A stretch of DNA of 32,959 nt, taken from positions 24,370-57,328 of the forward strand of contig NZ_JAMYFE010000036.1 of NCBI RefSeq assembly GCF_024129865.1, read 5' to 3'. A program made the position numbers and the translations under genes. The notes under the pieces are model-generated. The model worked only from the letters and a program-made list of their open reading frames with translations, did not search any database and had not been told where the DNA came from. Each line of letters opens with the position of its first letter. The stretch's first letter is position 1. This document shows, piece by piece, positions 25,622-32,959 of this stretch. This DNA comes from Stieleria tagensis (GTDB lineage: Bacteria > Planctomycetota > Planctomycetia > Pirellulales > Pirellulaceae).

Positions 25622-28600
25622 ATGTTCTTTTTTCGACTCGCGTTGTGGTTCGGATTCTTGTCTCTGCCACTGCAAATTGCTGGTGGACAAAACGCCGGGA
25701 TGCCGTTTCCGACCCAATCGCTGGGTACCCGGGGGCAATCAAACCCCACTGCCGCCAACACCACCCCGCCGGCCGACAGAACGCCCCCGACGGGGTCGAC
25801 CACCGCCGGCATCGATGCGTCTGCGCCGGATGCGATCGACGAGCAACTCGATGGGCTGCGCAGCCGTGTCGAAGCCTCCCAGTTGAGCGAGGAAGAAAAG
25901 GCGCCGATTCTGCAATCGATCGCCAACACGGCCAAACATCAAAAAGACCTGCGGGCATTGATCCGCGCCAGCGACAATGACAAGGCCGCCTTTGAAACGG
26001 TCTCGCAGCGGACCGAAGAACTGAAAACCAAGCTGTCCGAACTGCGTTCCCAAGAATCAGCGCAGACCTTCCAAGGCACGTTGGCGGAACTGGAAACCAA
26101 ATTGGCGGCGTTGAGTGCCGAACGGGCGTCGACCAAACAAGCGGTCAGCGACGCCGAATCGGCGATCACTCGCGCCACCCAGCGTCGCGCGGAAATCGAA
26201 TCAGAAATCCCCAAGTTGAATAGCGCGCTTGATGAGCGTGAAGCACAGGCCGCTGCCGCTGCGACGGCGGGCGATGGTTCGCTGGCATCGGAAGCAATGG
26301 TCGCTGAACTGAAAAATTCGTCGGCATTGCTAAAAGCTCAGATCACGGCGCTGCAAAATGAGCAAGCACTGTTGGACGCAGAAGTTGCAGCGAATTTGCC
26401 TCAACTGCGGCGTGACCGCTTGGCGCGTGAATTAGAGCTCTATGACAAACAGCTTCAGCAACTGAAATCAGCGATCGATGTCAAACGCTCCACCGATGCG
26501 GCAGAACGTGTTCGCAAAGCAGAGCAACAAGTCGACGAACTGCACCCGGCACTCAAGTCGATCGGTCTGGAGAACCAAGGTTTCGCGAGCTTGACCCAGG
26601 AACTAGCGATCGAGATTGAACGCCAGGAAGCCAAGCTCAATCAGCGCACGTTGCAACTGGATCGTCTAGCCGAATCCTTTGATGACGCTGAAAACCGGGT
26701 CAAAGACATCGGGCTGACCGATGCGGTGGGCGCGATGCTGCGCAATCTGAAACAGAGCCTACCGAATGTGAGCGCGTATCGGTTTGACATTCGCGAGCGC
26801 ACCGAAACCATCAACAATGCCAACTATGACTTGATGGACATGACCGACCGCCGCAACGAATCGATGCCGTTGGCGGTCGATGCGTTGCTGCGAAATTCGG
26901 TGGTCCCGATCGCGCACGATGAACGTGATCTGTTGGAACAGGAAGCTCGCGAGTTGCTTCAACAGCAACGCACGGAATTCCTAGATCCGGCCATTCGCAG
27001 TCAAACACGCTATTTCAACACGCTGTTCGAGCTGACCAATACCGAAGAAGAAATCATTCAATTGGTGGAGCGTTCACGACGCTATATCAACGAAAACGTA
27101 CTGTGGACACGCAGCACCAAACCGCTGACGTCGCAATTTGTGCCGTCCAAAAGCGAGTGGTGGTTCACGTTGCGATCGGCTTGGAAAGACGTGGGCAGCC
27201 GGATCCTGTTGGATGTCACACGTCATCCAATGTCATGGTTTCTTGCGACCCTGGCGTTGGTGCTATTGGTGGCTTCCCGCTACCGAACGCGCGAACAGAT
27301 CGCAACGATCGGGCAACAGGCCTCCAATTCCAGTTTCGTCCGCTTTTATCCGACGTTCCAGGCGTTCTTTTTGACCGTTGCCGCCTCGGCGCCGGTGCCG
27401 CTGTTATTTTGGTTTTTGGGCAATCGGTTCTCGACGATGGCCAGTGATGACCGCACGCTGACCGCGCTGGCGTTGGCCTGCAAAACGTTTGCATCGACCT
27501 ATGCGTTGCTGGAACTCGTCCGGCACGTGTGTCGCAACAAGGGCTTGGCCGAATGCCATTTCGGTTGGCACTCGAGTGCGATCATCAAAATCCGCCGCAA
27601 CCTGCGACTGCTGTTGTACATCGCTGTGCCGTTGGTGACGGCTGCCAATTTTTTGTCGGCCGGCGGATTGGGTTATGGCAACGACGTCTTGGAACGCTAC
27701 TTCACGCTGACGGCACTGGCCGTTTTGTGCCTGTTCCTGGTTCGCACGGTGCATCCACGCCGTGGCGTGCCGGCCTACTTTCTGGCTAATCACCCCGACG
27801 GCTGGGCCAACCGTCTGTCGTCGATCTGGTACCCGGCCGTCTTGGCGATTCCGATCGCGTTGGGCGTGTTGACGTTCATCGGATATTACTTCACCGGTCA
27901 ACAACTCGGTTGGCGTTTCTTTCAGTCGGTCGCGTTGCTGTTTGTGATCGGGGTTGCCGTTTCGATGGTGATCCGCTGGTCGCTGGTGCATCGCCGCCGG
28001 TTGCGGTTGGATCAACTTCGCCAACAACGTGCCAGCCAAGGTGAATCCGGCGACGCGGAATTGCCGTTGACGCTGACCGATGAAAGCGCCGAAGACCTAC
28101 AGGACCAAATGCAACAATCCCGCAGCCTGTTTTGGACGGCGATGGTGGCGTTTGCATTGATCGGATTGTGGGTGGTATGGAGCGATGTGGTGCCGGCGCT
28201 CGGTTTCTTTGAACGCTGGCCGCTGTGGAATAGCACCCAAGTGGTCACGGAATTGGTGACCAACGAAAATGGCGACCCGGTGGCCCAGTCACGCGAATCG
28301 ATTGACCCGGTTACGATTGCAGAGGTGGCAGTGGCGATCCTCGTGTTGTCGATCGCCTTTGCGGCGGCCAAGAATTTACCCGGGTTGCTCGAATTCGCCG
28401 TGCTGCGCCGACTGCCGCTCGACCGCAGTGTGCGCTACGCCGTCACCACCTTGGTCAGTTATGCAATCGTCTTGGTGGGGCTGGTCGCCGCGGGAAATCG
28501 AGTCGGACTACACTGGAACCAGATTCAATGGATGGCGACTGCATTGACGTTCGGGTTAGCATTTGGTCTGCAAGAGATGTTTGCCAATTTCGTGGCTGGA

Positions 28601-29164
28601 ATCATCATCCTGTTTGAACAACCCGTCCGCGTCGGTGACGTCGTCGAAATTGAAGGGGTGACCGGAATCGTCTCGAAAATTCGCATTCGAGCGACAACGA
28701 TCACCGACTGGGACCGCAAAGACTACATCGTCCCGAACAAAGAATTCATTACCGGCCAGGTACTCAACTGGACCCGCAGCGACGAAATCATTCGGCTGAC
28801 GGTGCCGGTGGGCGTCGCCTACGGCAGTGACACGGTCAAGGCCAGGGCATTACTTTTGGAAGCCGCCAAAGAACATCCCGAGGTACTCTCGAACCCGCCA
28901 ATCCTTGCGACTTTTGAAGGATTTGGTGACAGTTGCCTTGATTTTGTCTTACGTGTGTTCATCAAGACATTCGAAAGACGATTGCATGTCTCACATGACC
29001 TGCACATGGCCATTGACAAGAAATTTCGCCAAGCCGACATCGAAATTTCATTTCCCCAACGCGATCTGCATTTGCGCAGTTATCCGCCGGAGATGGTTCG
29101 GTTCTTTGAATCGACCCACCAAGAATCTCCTAGCGACCAAATGCAATCAGAATTCGAAAGGTGA
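25622..29164 (+). CDS. Large mechanosensitive channel, MscS/MscK type
   Basis: 1180 aa from the ATG at 25622, which begins a signal peptide (MFFFRLALWFGFLSLPLQIA); the frame is open further upstream to 25160, but that part runs through the divergent gene. Residues about 60-480 are a long periplasmic coiled coil (LSELRSQESAQTF; LNSALDEREAQAAAAA), as in MscK/KefA. Some ten or more membrane segments follow from about residue 530. The MscS domain occupies about 920-1150: TM3 (GLAFGLQEMFANFVAGIIIL), then FEQPVRVGDVVEIEGVTGIV, DYIVPNKEFITGQVLNW and the cytoplasmic alpha/beta region. It would open on membrane tension to release solutes. E. coli MscK, of similar size, also needs potassium, which fits the cation theme of the genes after it. 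Its TGA overlaps the following gene's region. Confidence 0.92.
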   Translation: MFFFRLALWFGFLSLPLQIAGGQNAGMPFPTQSLGTRGQSNPTAANTTPPADRTPPTGSTTAGIDASAPDAIDEQLDGLRSRVEASQLSEEEKAPILQSIANTAKHQKDLRALIRASDNDKAAFETVSQRTEELKTKLSELRSQESAQTFQGTLAELETKLAALSAERASTKQAVSDAESAITRATQRRAEIESEIPKLNSALDEREAQAAAAATAGDGSLASEAMVAELKNSSALLKAQITALQNEQALLDAEVAANLPQLRRDRLARELELYDKQLQQLKSAIDVKRSTDAAERVRKAEQQVDELHPALKSIGLENQGFASLTQELAIEIERQEAKLNQRTLQLDRLAESFDDAENRVKDIGLTDAVGAMLRNLKQSLPNVSAYRFDIRERTETINNANYDLMDMTDRRNESMPLAVDALLRNSVVPIAHDERDLLEQEARELLQQQRTEFLDPAIRSQTRYFNTLFELTNTEEEIIQLVERSRRYINENVLWTRSTKPLTSQFVPSKSEWWFTLRSAWKDVGSRILLDVTRHPMSWFLATLALVLLVASRYRTREQIATIGQQASNSSFVRFYPTFQAFFLTVAASAPVPLLFWFLGNRFSTMASDDRTLTALALACKTFASTYALLELVRHVCRNKGLAECHFGWHSSAIIKIRRNLRLLLYIAVPLVTAANFLSAGGLGYGNDVLERYFTLTALAVLCLFLVRTVHPRRGVPAYFLANHPDGWANRLSSIWYPAVLAIPIALGVLTFIGYYFTGQQLGWRFFQSVALLFVIGVAVSMVIRWSLVHRRRLRLDQLRQQRASQGESGDAELPLTLTDESAEDLQDQMQQSRSLFWTAMVAFALIGLWVVWSDVVPALGFFERWPLWNSTQVVTELVTNENGDPVAQSRESIDPVTIAEVAVAILVLSIAFAAAKNLPGLLEFAVLRRLPLDRSVRYAVTTLVSYAIVLVGLVAAGNRVGLHWNQIQWMATALTFGLAFGLQEMFANFVAGIIILFEQPVRVGDVVEIEGVTGIVSKIRIRATTITDWDRKDYIVPNKEFITGQVLNWTRSDEIIRLTVPVGVAYGSDTVKARALLLEAAKEHPEVLSNPPILATFEGFGDSCLDFVLRVFIKTFERRLHVSHDLHMAIDKKFRQADIEISFPQRDLHLRSYPPEMVRFFESTHQESPSDQMQSEFER
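29159..29164 (+). promoter_or_regulatory. Ribosome binding site embedded in the MscS stop codon
   Basis: AGGTGA includes the TGA stop of the channel gene and stands eight bases before the GTG at 29173. It supports that start and coupling of the two genes. Confidence 0.55.
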
Positions 29165-29172
29165 GTGCTGCA

Positions 29173-29637
29173 GTGATATACAAACAAGATCAATTTCCAA
29201 TAATCGGCTGGCGCGAATGGGTCGCATTGCCCGAATTGGGAATCAAGCATATCAAGGCCAAAATCGATACCGGTGCCCGATCGTCGTCGCTACATGCCTT
29301 TGACATTGAACCCTTTCAGCATCACGGGCACGAATGGGTGCGGTTCAAGGTGTTGCCCGTTCAACGCAAAGAAAAACGTGTGATCGAAGCCAAAGCCAAG
29401 GTCTTTGACAACCGTTCGGTCCGCAGTTCCAGTGGCGAATCACAGATCCGCCCCGTCATAAAAACCTCGTTGCAGATGCTAGGGCATGTGTTTGACATCG
29501 AATTGACCCTGGCCGACCGAAACCAAATGGGATTTCGGATGTTGTTGGGGCGCGAAGCATTTCGACGCCGATTCTTTATTGATCCCGGCAAATCGTATTT
29601 AGGTGGCGTCCCCCGGAAACGGAAACATAAGCAATGA
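29173..29637 (+). CDS. RimK-associated retropepsin-like peptidase (ATP-dependent zinc protease family, DUF785)
   Basis: 154 aa from the GTG at 29173; a GTG at 29161 overlapping the channel stop is the alternative. The family signature is near the N-terminus: IGWREWVALPELGI followed by IKAKIDTGARSSSLHA, where D32-T-G matches the catalytic Asp-Thr-Gly of retroviral-type aspartyl proteases. The middle has VRSSSGESQIRPVI and the end has FRMLLGREAFRRRFFIDP, also typical. Despite the database name, a retropepsin fold is expected. Such genes commonly accompany rimK, and removal of glutamate tags has been proposed for them. The stop overlaps the rimK start (ATGA at 29634-29637), so the two are translationally coupled. 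Confidence 0.9.
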   Translation: MIYKQDQFPIIGWREWVALPELGIKHIKAKIDTGARSSSLHAFDIEPFQHHGHEWVRFKVLPVQRKEKRVIEAKAKVFDNRSVRSSSGESQIRPVIKTSLQMLGHVFDIELTLADRNQMGFRMLLGREAFRRRFFIDPGKSYLGGVPRKRKHKQ

Positions 29638-30875
29638 AGTTAGGAATCCTCTCCTGCAGCCCTCGCTGTTACAGCACACGCCGTTTACGCGAGGCCGGGG
29701 AGCAACGTGGCCACAAGATCAAGGTGCTGGACACCCTGAAGTTCGCCATTGATTTGGAGCAGGGAGCTCCCGATCTGTACTTCCGCCGCAAACAGCTAAG
29801 TGACTACGACGCGGTGCTGCCACGCATCGGCGCATCGATCACCTATTACGGCACAGCGGTGGTCCGCCAGTTCGAACAGATGAGCGTCTTTTCGACGAAT
29901 TCATCTGGCGGCATCGCCAATTCTCGCGACAAGCTTCGCAGCCTACAGATTCTAAGCCGGCATCAGATCGGGATCCCACGAACGACATTCGTCCGCAACA
30001 AACGCGATGTCCTTCCCGCGATCGAACGCGTCGGCGGCGCACCGGTGATCATCAAGCTTCTCGAGGGAACACAGGGGATCGGCGTGTTGCTGGCCGAAAC
30101 GATCAAGTCGGCCGAAGCGATCGTGGAGCTATTGCAGAGCCAAAACCAGAACGTGTTGATCCAAAAATTTGTGGCCGAAAGCAAAGGCCGCGACATCCGC
30201 GCCTTTGTCGTCGGGGACCAAGTGATCGCTGCCATGCGTCGTGTCGCCCAGGGTCAAGAGTTCCGCAGCAACGTTCATCGTGGCGGGATGACCGAAGTGG
30301 TGGATCTCTCGGAAGAATATCGAAACACGGCGTTGCGAGCGACGCAGATCATGGGACTGCGGGTCGCCGGCGTCGACATGCTCGAAGGCAAAGATGGGCC
30401 TCAGATCATGGAGATCAATTCGTCGCCCGGCTTGGAAGGCATCGAACGCTGCACCCAATTGGACATCGCCGGCGCAATCATTGACCATATCGCCGCACAC
30501 GTGGATTTCCCCGAAATGGACCTTCGCCAACGACTGACCGTCAGCCGTGGTTATGGCGTGAGCGAAATCAGCATCCCGGAGGGCGCCGATTTGGTGGGCA
30601 AATCGATTTCCGAATCGGGGCTGATGGATAAAAGCGTCAACGTGCTGACCCTGTACCGCGACTCGTCGGTGATCCCCAACCCTCGCAGCGAACGCGTCTT
30701 GCAAGCCGGCGATCGTTTGCTGTGTTTTGGGAAATTGGAAACCTTGCGACATCTGGTTCCGCGCAAAGTTCGCAAGCGACGGCGTCCCGCGGTTCAGGAG
30801 TTGCCCGAACTGCCGGTGGCCAACCAGGTCCACGATCATCTCGATGAAAACATGGAACTAAAAACGTCGCATTAG
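29634..30875 (+). CDS. rimK: RimK-type alpha-L-glutamate ligase fused to a TrkA-C (RCK_C) domain
   Basis: 413 aa, ATG at 29634 overlapping the preceding stop. Residues 1-95 are the RimK N-terminal domain (MKLGILSCSPRCYSTRRL; VLPRIGASITYYG). Residues 96-290 are an ATP-grasp ligase: SRDKLRSLQILSRHQI, the PVIIKLLEGTQGIGV phosphate loop, LIQKFVAESKGRDIRAFVVG and the metal/ATP site around MEINSSPGLEGIE (M259, E260, N262). These enzymes add glutamate to a C-terminus such as ribosomal protein S6 or make poly-glutamate. Residues 298-379 (RQRLTVSRGYGVSEISIPEG through AGDRLLCFGKLETL) have the TrkA-C pattern found in potassium channel and transporter regulators, which binds ions or nucleotides such as c-di-AMP. 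Normal RimK stops near residue 300, so this is a genuine fusion. A basic stretch (KVRKRRRP) follows the regulatory domain. Confidence 0.9.
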   Translation: MKLGILSCSPRCYSTRRLREAGEQRGHKIKVLDTLKFAIDLEQGAPDLYFRRKQLSDYDAVLPRIGASITYYGTAVVRQFEQMSVFSTNSSGGIANSRDKLRSLQILSRHQIGIPRTTFVRNKRDVLPAIERVGGAPVIIKLLEGTQGIGVLLAETIKSAEAIVELLQSQNQNVLIQKFVAESKGRDIRAFVVGDQVIAAMRRVAQGQEFRSNVHRGGMTEVVDLSEEYRNTALRATQIMGLRVAGVDMLEGKDGPQIMEINSSPGLEGIERCTQLDIAGAIIDHIAAHVDFPEMDLRQRLTVSRGYGVSEISIPEGADLVGKSISESGLMDKSVNVLTLYRDSSVIPNPRSERVLQAGDRLLCFGKLETLRHLVPRKVRKRRRPAVQELPELPVANQVHDHLDENMELKTSH

Positions 30876-30923
30876 AGGTCGTTGACCACGGCACCAACTA
30901 GCGGGCGGGGCGGAACCTGCTAA

Positions 30924-30952
30924 AAACGTGTTTGATGCTGATCGGCACGTTT
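30924..30952. promoter_or_regulatory. 7-bp inverted repeat before the antiporter start
   Basis: AAACGTG (30924-30930) and CACGTTT (30946-30952) are exact inverses 15 bases apart, ending 16 bases before the ATG at 30969. They could be an operator or a hairpin modulating antiporter translation. Confidence 0.3.
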
Positions 30953-30968
30953 GTACGCAAAGGCTTCC

Positions 30969-32807
30969 ATGGACTTTCTGCTCTACCTATCGTTGATTCC
31001 GGCACTCGCCGTGTCCGCACAGTGGATTGCGTGGCGGACCCGATTGCCGGGCATTTTGTTGCTGTTGTTGATCGGCGTAGTGTTGGGGCAATTCATTCGT
31101 CCCGACGATTTGTTGGCCGAATTGCTAGACGGTGATCGCACCACCACCGGTCCTCGATTCCTGTTCCCGATCGTCTCGCTGGCCGTCGCGGTGATCATGT
31201 TCGAAGGCGGGTTGTCGCTGAAATTAAGCGACCTCCGCGAAGCCGGCGTGCCGGCATTCCGCTTGTGTACGATCGGAGCACTGGTCACCGCGGTGATCAC
31301 AACGGTTCTGGCGCACCTGTGTTTCGGATTCGGTTGGCGGTTGTGCGCGCTACTGGGTGCGATTTTGGTCGTCACGGGCCCGACGGTGATCGGGCCACTG
31401 CTGCGCCAGGTCCAGCCGAGTCGCCGCGTGGCGAACACATTGAAATGGGAAGGGATCGTGATCGATCCGGTCGGTGCCGTGCTGGCGGTGCTGGTATTCG
31501 AAATCCTGTTGCTGCGTGGCGGCGACGTCAACCTGACCGACGGTTTCTTCCTGTTGGCAAAAACCATCGCGGTGGGCGGTCTGTTCGGCCTGGGCGGCGG
31601 AATTTTGCTGGTGACCGGTTTGCGACGCTACTTGATTCCCGACCACCTGCACGGTGTTGCCGCACTCGCAGTCGCGCTGCTGTTGTTTGCCATCAGTGAT
31701 CATTTTGCCCATGAATCGGGGTTGATCACCGTGACCATCTTAGGGCTATGGCTGACAAATCAACACGGATTTGACATTGAACACATCATCGAGTTCCAAG
31801 AGCATCTGCGAACATTGCTGATCGGATGCCTGTTCATTGTGCTCGGCTCGCGGGTCGATTTGGAACTGCTGCAACAGGTCGGCTGGGCGGGTCCACTGTT
31901 TGTCGCGCTGTTGGTTCTGTTGGTCCGGCCGGTCTCAGTGTTTGTCGCCTTGATCGGCAGCGGCATGAGTTTCAAAGAACAAACCTTTATCGCCGCGTTG
32001 GCACCTCGCGGAATTGTTGCCGCCGCAGTGAGCAGCATTTTTGCATTGCGGATCGAACAAACCGCCGGTCCAGGGATGGTCGGCGCGGATCAACTGGCGG
32101 TGATCACCTTTCTGGTCATCATCGGCACGGTCACGATCTATGGATTGCTGGCGTCGCCGATTGCAAACTGGCTGGGACTGTCAGATCCGAACCGCAACGG
32201 GGTGTTAATCACCGGGGCCGACCCATGGGTGGTGCAATTCGGGATCGAACTGAAAAAGGCGGGCTGCCCGGTGGTGTTGATCGACACCAACTATCGCAAG
32301 ATCACACAAGCAAAAATGCAAGGGTTGGACGCGGTGTGCGCCAACATGATGAACGAACATGCCCGCGAAGAATTGCCGCTGACCGGCGTGGGACACATGC
32401 TGGCGATGACGTCCAACGACGAAGTCAATAGTCTGGCGGTCCGCGAGTGCCGTTCGATGTTCGGACGGGCGAACACGTATCAGCTGACGTTCAATTCAGA
32501 AAGCCGTCGAGGAATGACTCGCAATTTGATGGGCCGCGAATTGTTTGAAAAAGAGTTGACTCATTCTCAAATTCGGCGGCTGATCGACGACGGGTACGAA
32601 TTCAAATCGACGGCCATCAGCGACACCTTCGGCTACGAAGATTTCCAGCGACTTTATCCGGACCACCATGTGCTGGCAGTCATTGAAGGCAAGTCCTTCT
32701 TGAACATCATCACCGTCGACGAGCCATTCGAATTAGAGGCCGGCGAAACAGTGATCGCACTGGTCGGCCCGGAAGCCGATCCCGAACATCCGCCGGCACA
32801 TTCGTAG
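30969..32807 (+). CDS. CPA-type cation/proton antiporter with TrkA-N-like domain
   Basis: 612 aa from the ATG at 30969, with AAAGG about seven bases upstream; a TTG at 30951 is less likely. About twelve membrane helices occupy residues 1-400: LPGILLLLLIGVVLGQFI, SLAVAVIMFEGGLSL (typical of NhaP-type CPA1 exchangers), TGPTVIGPLLRQV, WEGIVIDPVGAVLAVLVFEIL (with the ion-site Asp) and ALAPRGIVAAAVSSIFAL. Residues about 408-530 resemble a TrkA-N Rossmann domain (GVLITGADPWVVQFG; VVLIDTNYRKI), but the usual GxGxxG is replaced by GADPWV. The end (FELEAGETVIALVG) recalls the last strands of an RCK_C fold. It exchanges Na+ or K+ for protons. Ninety-three bases separate it from rimK, so it may share the transcript. 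Confidence 0.92.
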   Translation: MDFLLYLSLIPALAVSAQWIAWRTRLPGILLLLLIGVVLGQFIRPDDLLAELLDGDRTTTGPRFLFPIVSLAVAVIMFEGGLSLKLSDLREAGVPAFRLCTIGALVTAVITTVLAHLCFGFGWRLCALLGAILVVTGPTVIGPLLRQVQPSRRVANTLKWEGIVIDPVGAVLAVLVFEILLLRGGDVNLTDGFFLLAKTIAVGGLFGLGGGILLVTGLRRYLIPDHLHGVAALAVALLLFAISDHFAHESGLITVTILGLWLTNQHGFDIEHIIEFQEHLRTLLIGCLFIVLGSRVDLELLQQVGWAGPLFVALLVLLVRPVSVFVALIGSGMSFKEQTFIAALAPRGIVAAAVSSIFALRIEQTAGPGMVGADQLAVITFLVIIGTVTIYGLLASPIANWLGLSDPNRNGVLITGADPWVVQFGIELKKAGCPVVLIDTNYRKITQAKMQGLDAVCANMMNEHAREELPLTGVGHMLAMTSNDEVNSLAVRECRSMFGRANTYQLTFNSESRRGMTRNLMGRELFEKELTHSQIRRLIDDGYEFKSTAISDTFGYEDFQRLYPDHHVLAVIEGKSFLNIITVDEPFELEAGETVIALVGPEADPEHPPAHS

Positions 32808-32922
32808 CCCACGCATCCAGCCCGCCACGGGCCAATCGAAAACCGCGTGGCGAAGATTTTGACTCTGATTGCGGTCTCTTTACGCCAACGGCGCTGGACA
32901 ACCTAGCCGAGGGTCAGGTCCT

Positions 32923-32959
32923 GTGAGCGCAATGGACGAAAAAAGCACTGTCATGGTCG
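32923..32959 (+). CDS. Possible start of a further gene (partial)
   Basis: A GTG at 32923 or ATG at 32932 opens a frame (SAMDEKSTVMV) to the window edge, with AGG about five bases before the GTG. Too short to identify. Confidence 0.25.
   Translation, partial: MSAMDEKSTVMV

Noticed and set aside
1-32959. tRNA, rRNA, CRISPR, insertion sequence or prophage
   Set aside because: No cloverleaf, regularly spaced repeats, transposase, integrase or phage protein motifs were seen anywhere in the window.

Overview
The window looks like chromosomal DNA of a marine planctomycete of the Rhodopirellula/Pirellulaceae type. The first gene carries the planctomycete-type extracellular motif (FEELEKRNLLTA) at its N-terminus together with Calx-beta and dockerin-like repeats. 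Many proteins are large and secreted, base composition looks moderately GC-rich, and several genes appear to use GTG starts. I see no tRNA, rRNA, CRISPR array, transposase, integrase or phage gene. All assignments come from reading motifs by eye, without a database search.

Layout. (1) 202-4022, plus strand: a secreted sugar-dehydrogenase-type beta-propeller protein with dockerin-like repeats, then a periplasmic thioredoxin-like protein. (2) 4125-5909, minus strand: a membrane protein with a metzincin-like motif lacking the catalytic Glu, then Dps. (3) 6060-12321: a sucrose cluster with fructokinase, a divergent free-standing sucrose-phosphate phosphatase, amylosucrase, and a sucrose-phosphate synthase/phosphatase fusion. 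A palindromic repeat element lies inside the cluster, and a second copy lies just beyond it. (4) 12763-14082: type II NADH dehydrogenase. (5) 14452-18449: an AsmA-like envelope protein and a Wza-like polysaccharide export lipoprotein. (6) 18851-25406, minus strand: a heavy-metal RND efflux operon with a Cys/His-rich leader protein, adaptor, pump, small periplasmic protein and His-rich lipoprotein; no outer-membrane channel is present. (7) 25622-32807, plus strand: a large MscS/MscK-like channel, a RimK-associated retropepsin-like protease, a RimK glutamate ligase fused to a TrkA-C (RCK_C) domain, and a cation/proton antiporter with a TrkA-N-like domain. The start of another gene may lie at the right edge.

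How the genes may work together. The sucrose cluster has the same gene content as the sps/spp/fruK/ams cluster known from halotolerant methanotrophs and fits synthesis and recycling of sucrose as a compatible solute. Region 7 is the best candidate for an undescribed system. Its first three genes overlap or abut, and they join turgor release, a peptide-tag ligase and a putative tag peptidase with cation exchange. The RCK_C domain on the ligase suggests, as inference, that glutamate ligation responds to an ion or nucleotide signal. The window therefore has a recurring osmotic, ionic and metal-stress theme.
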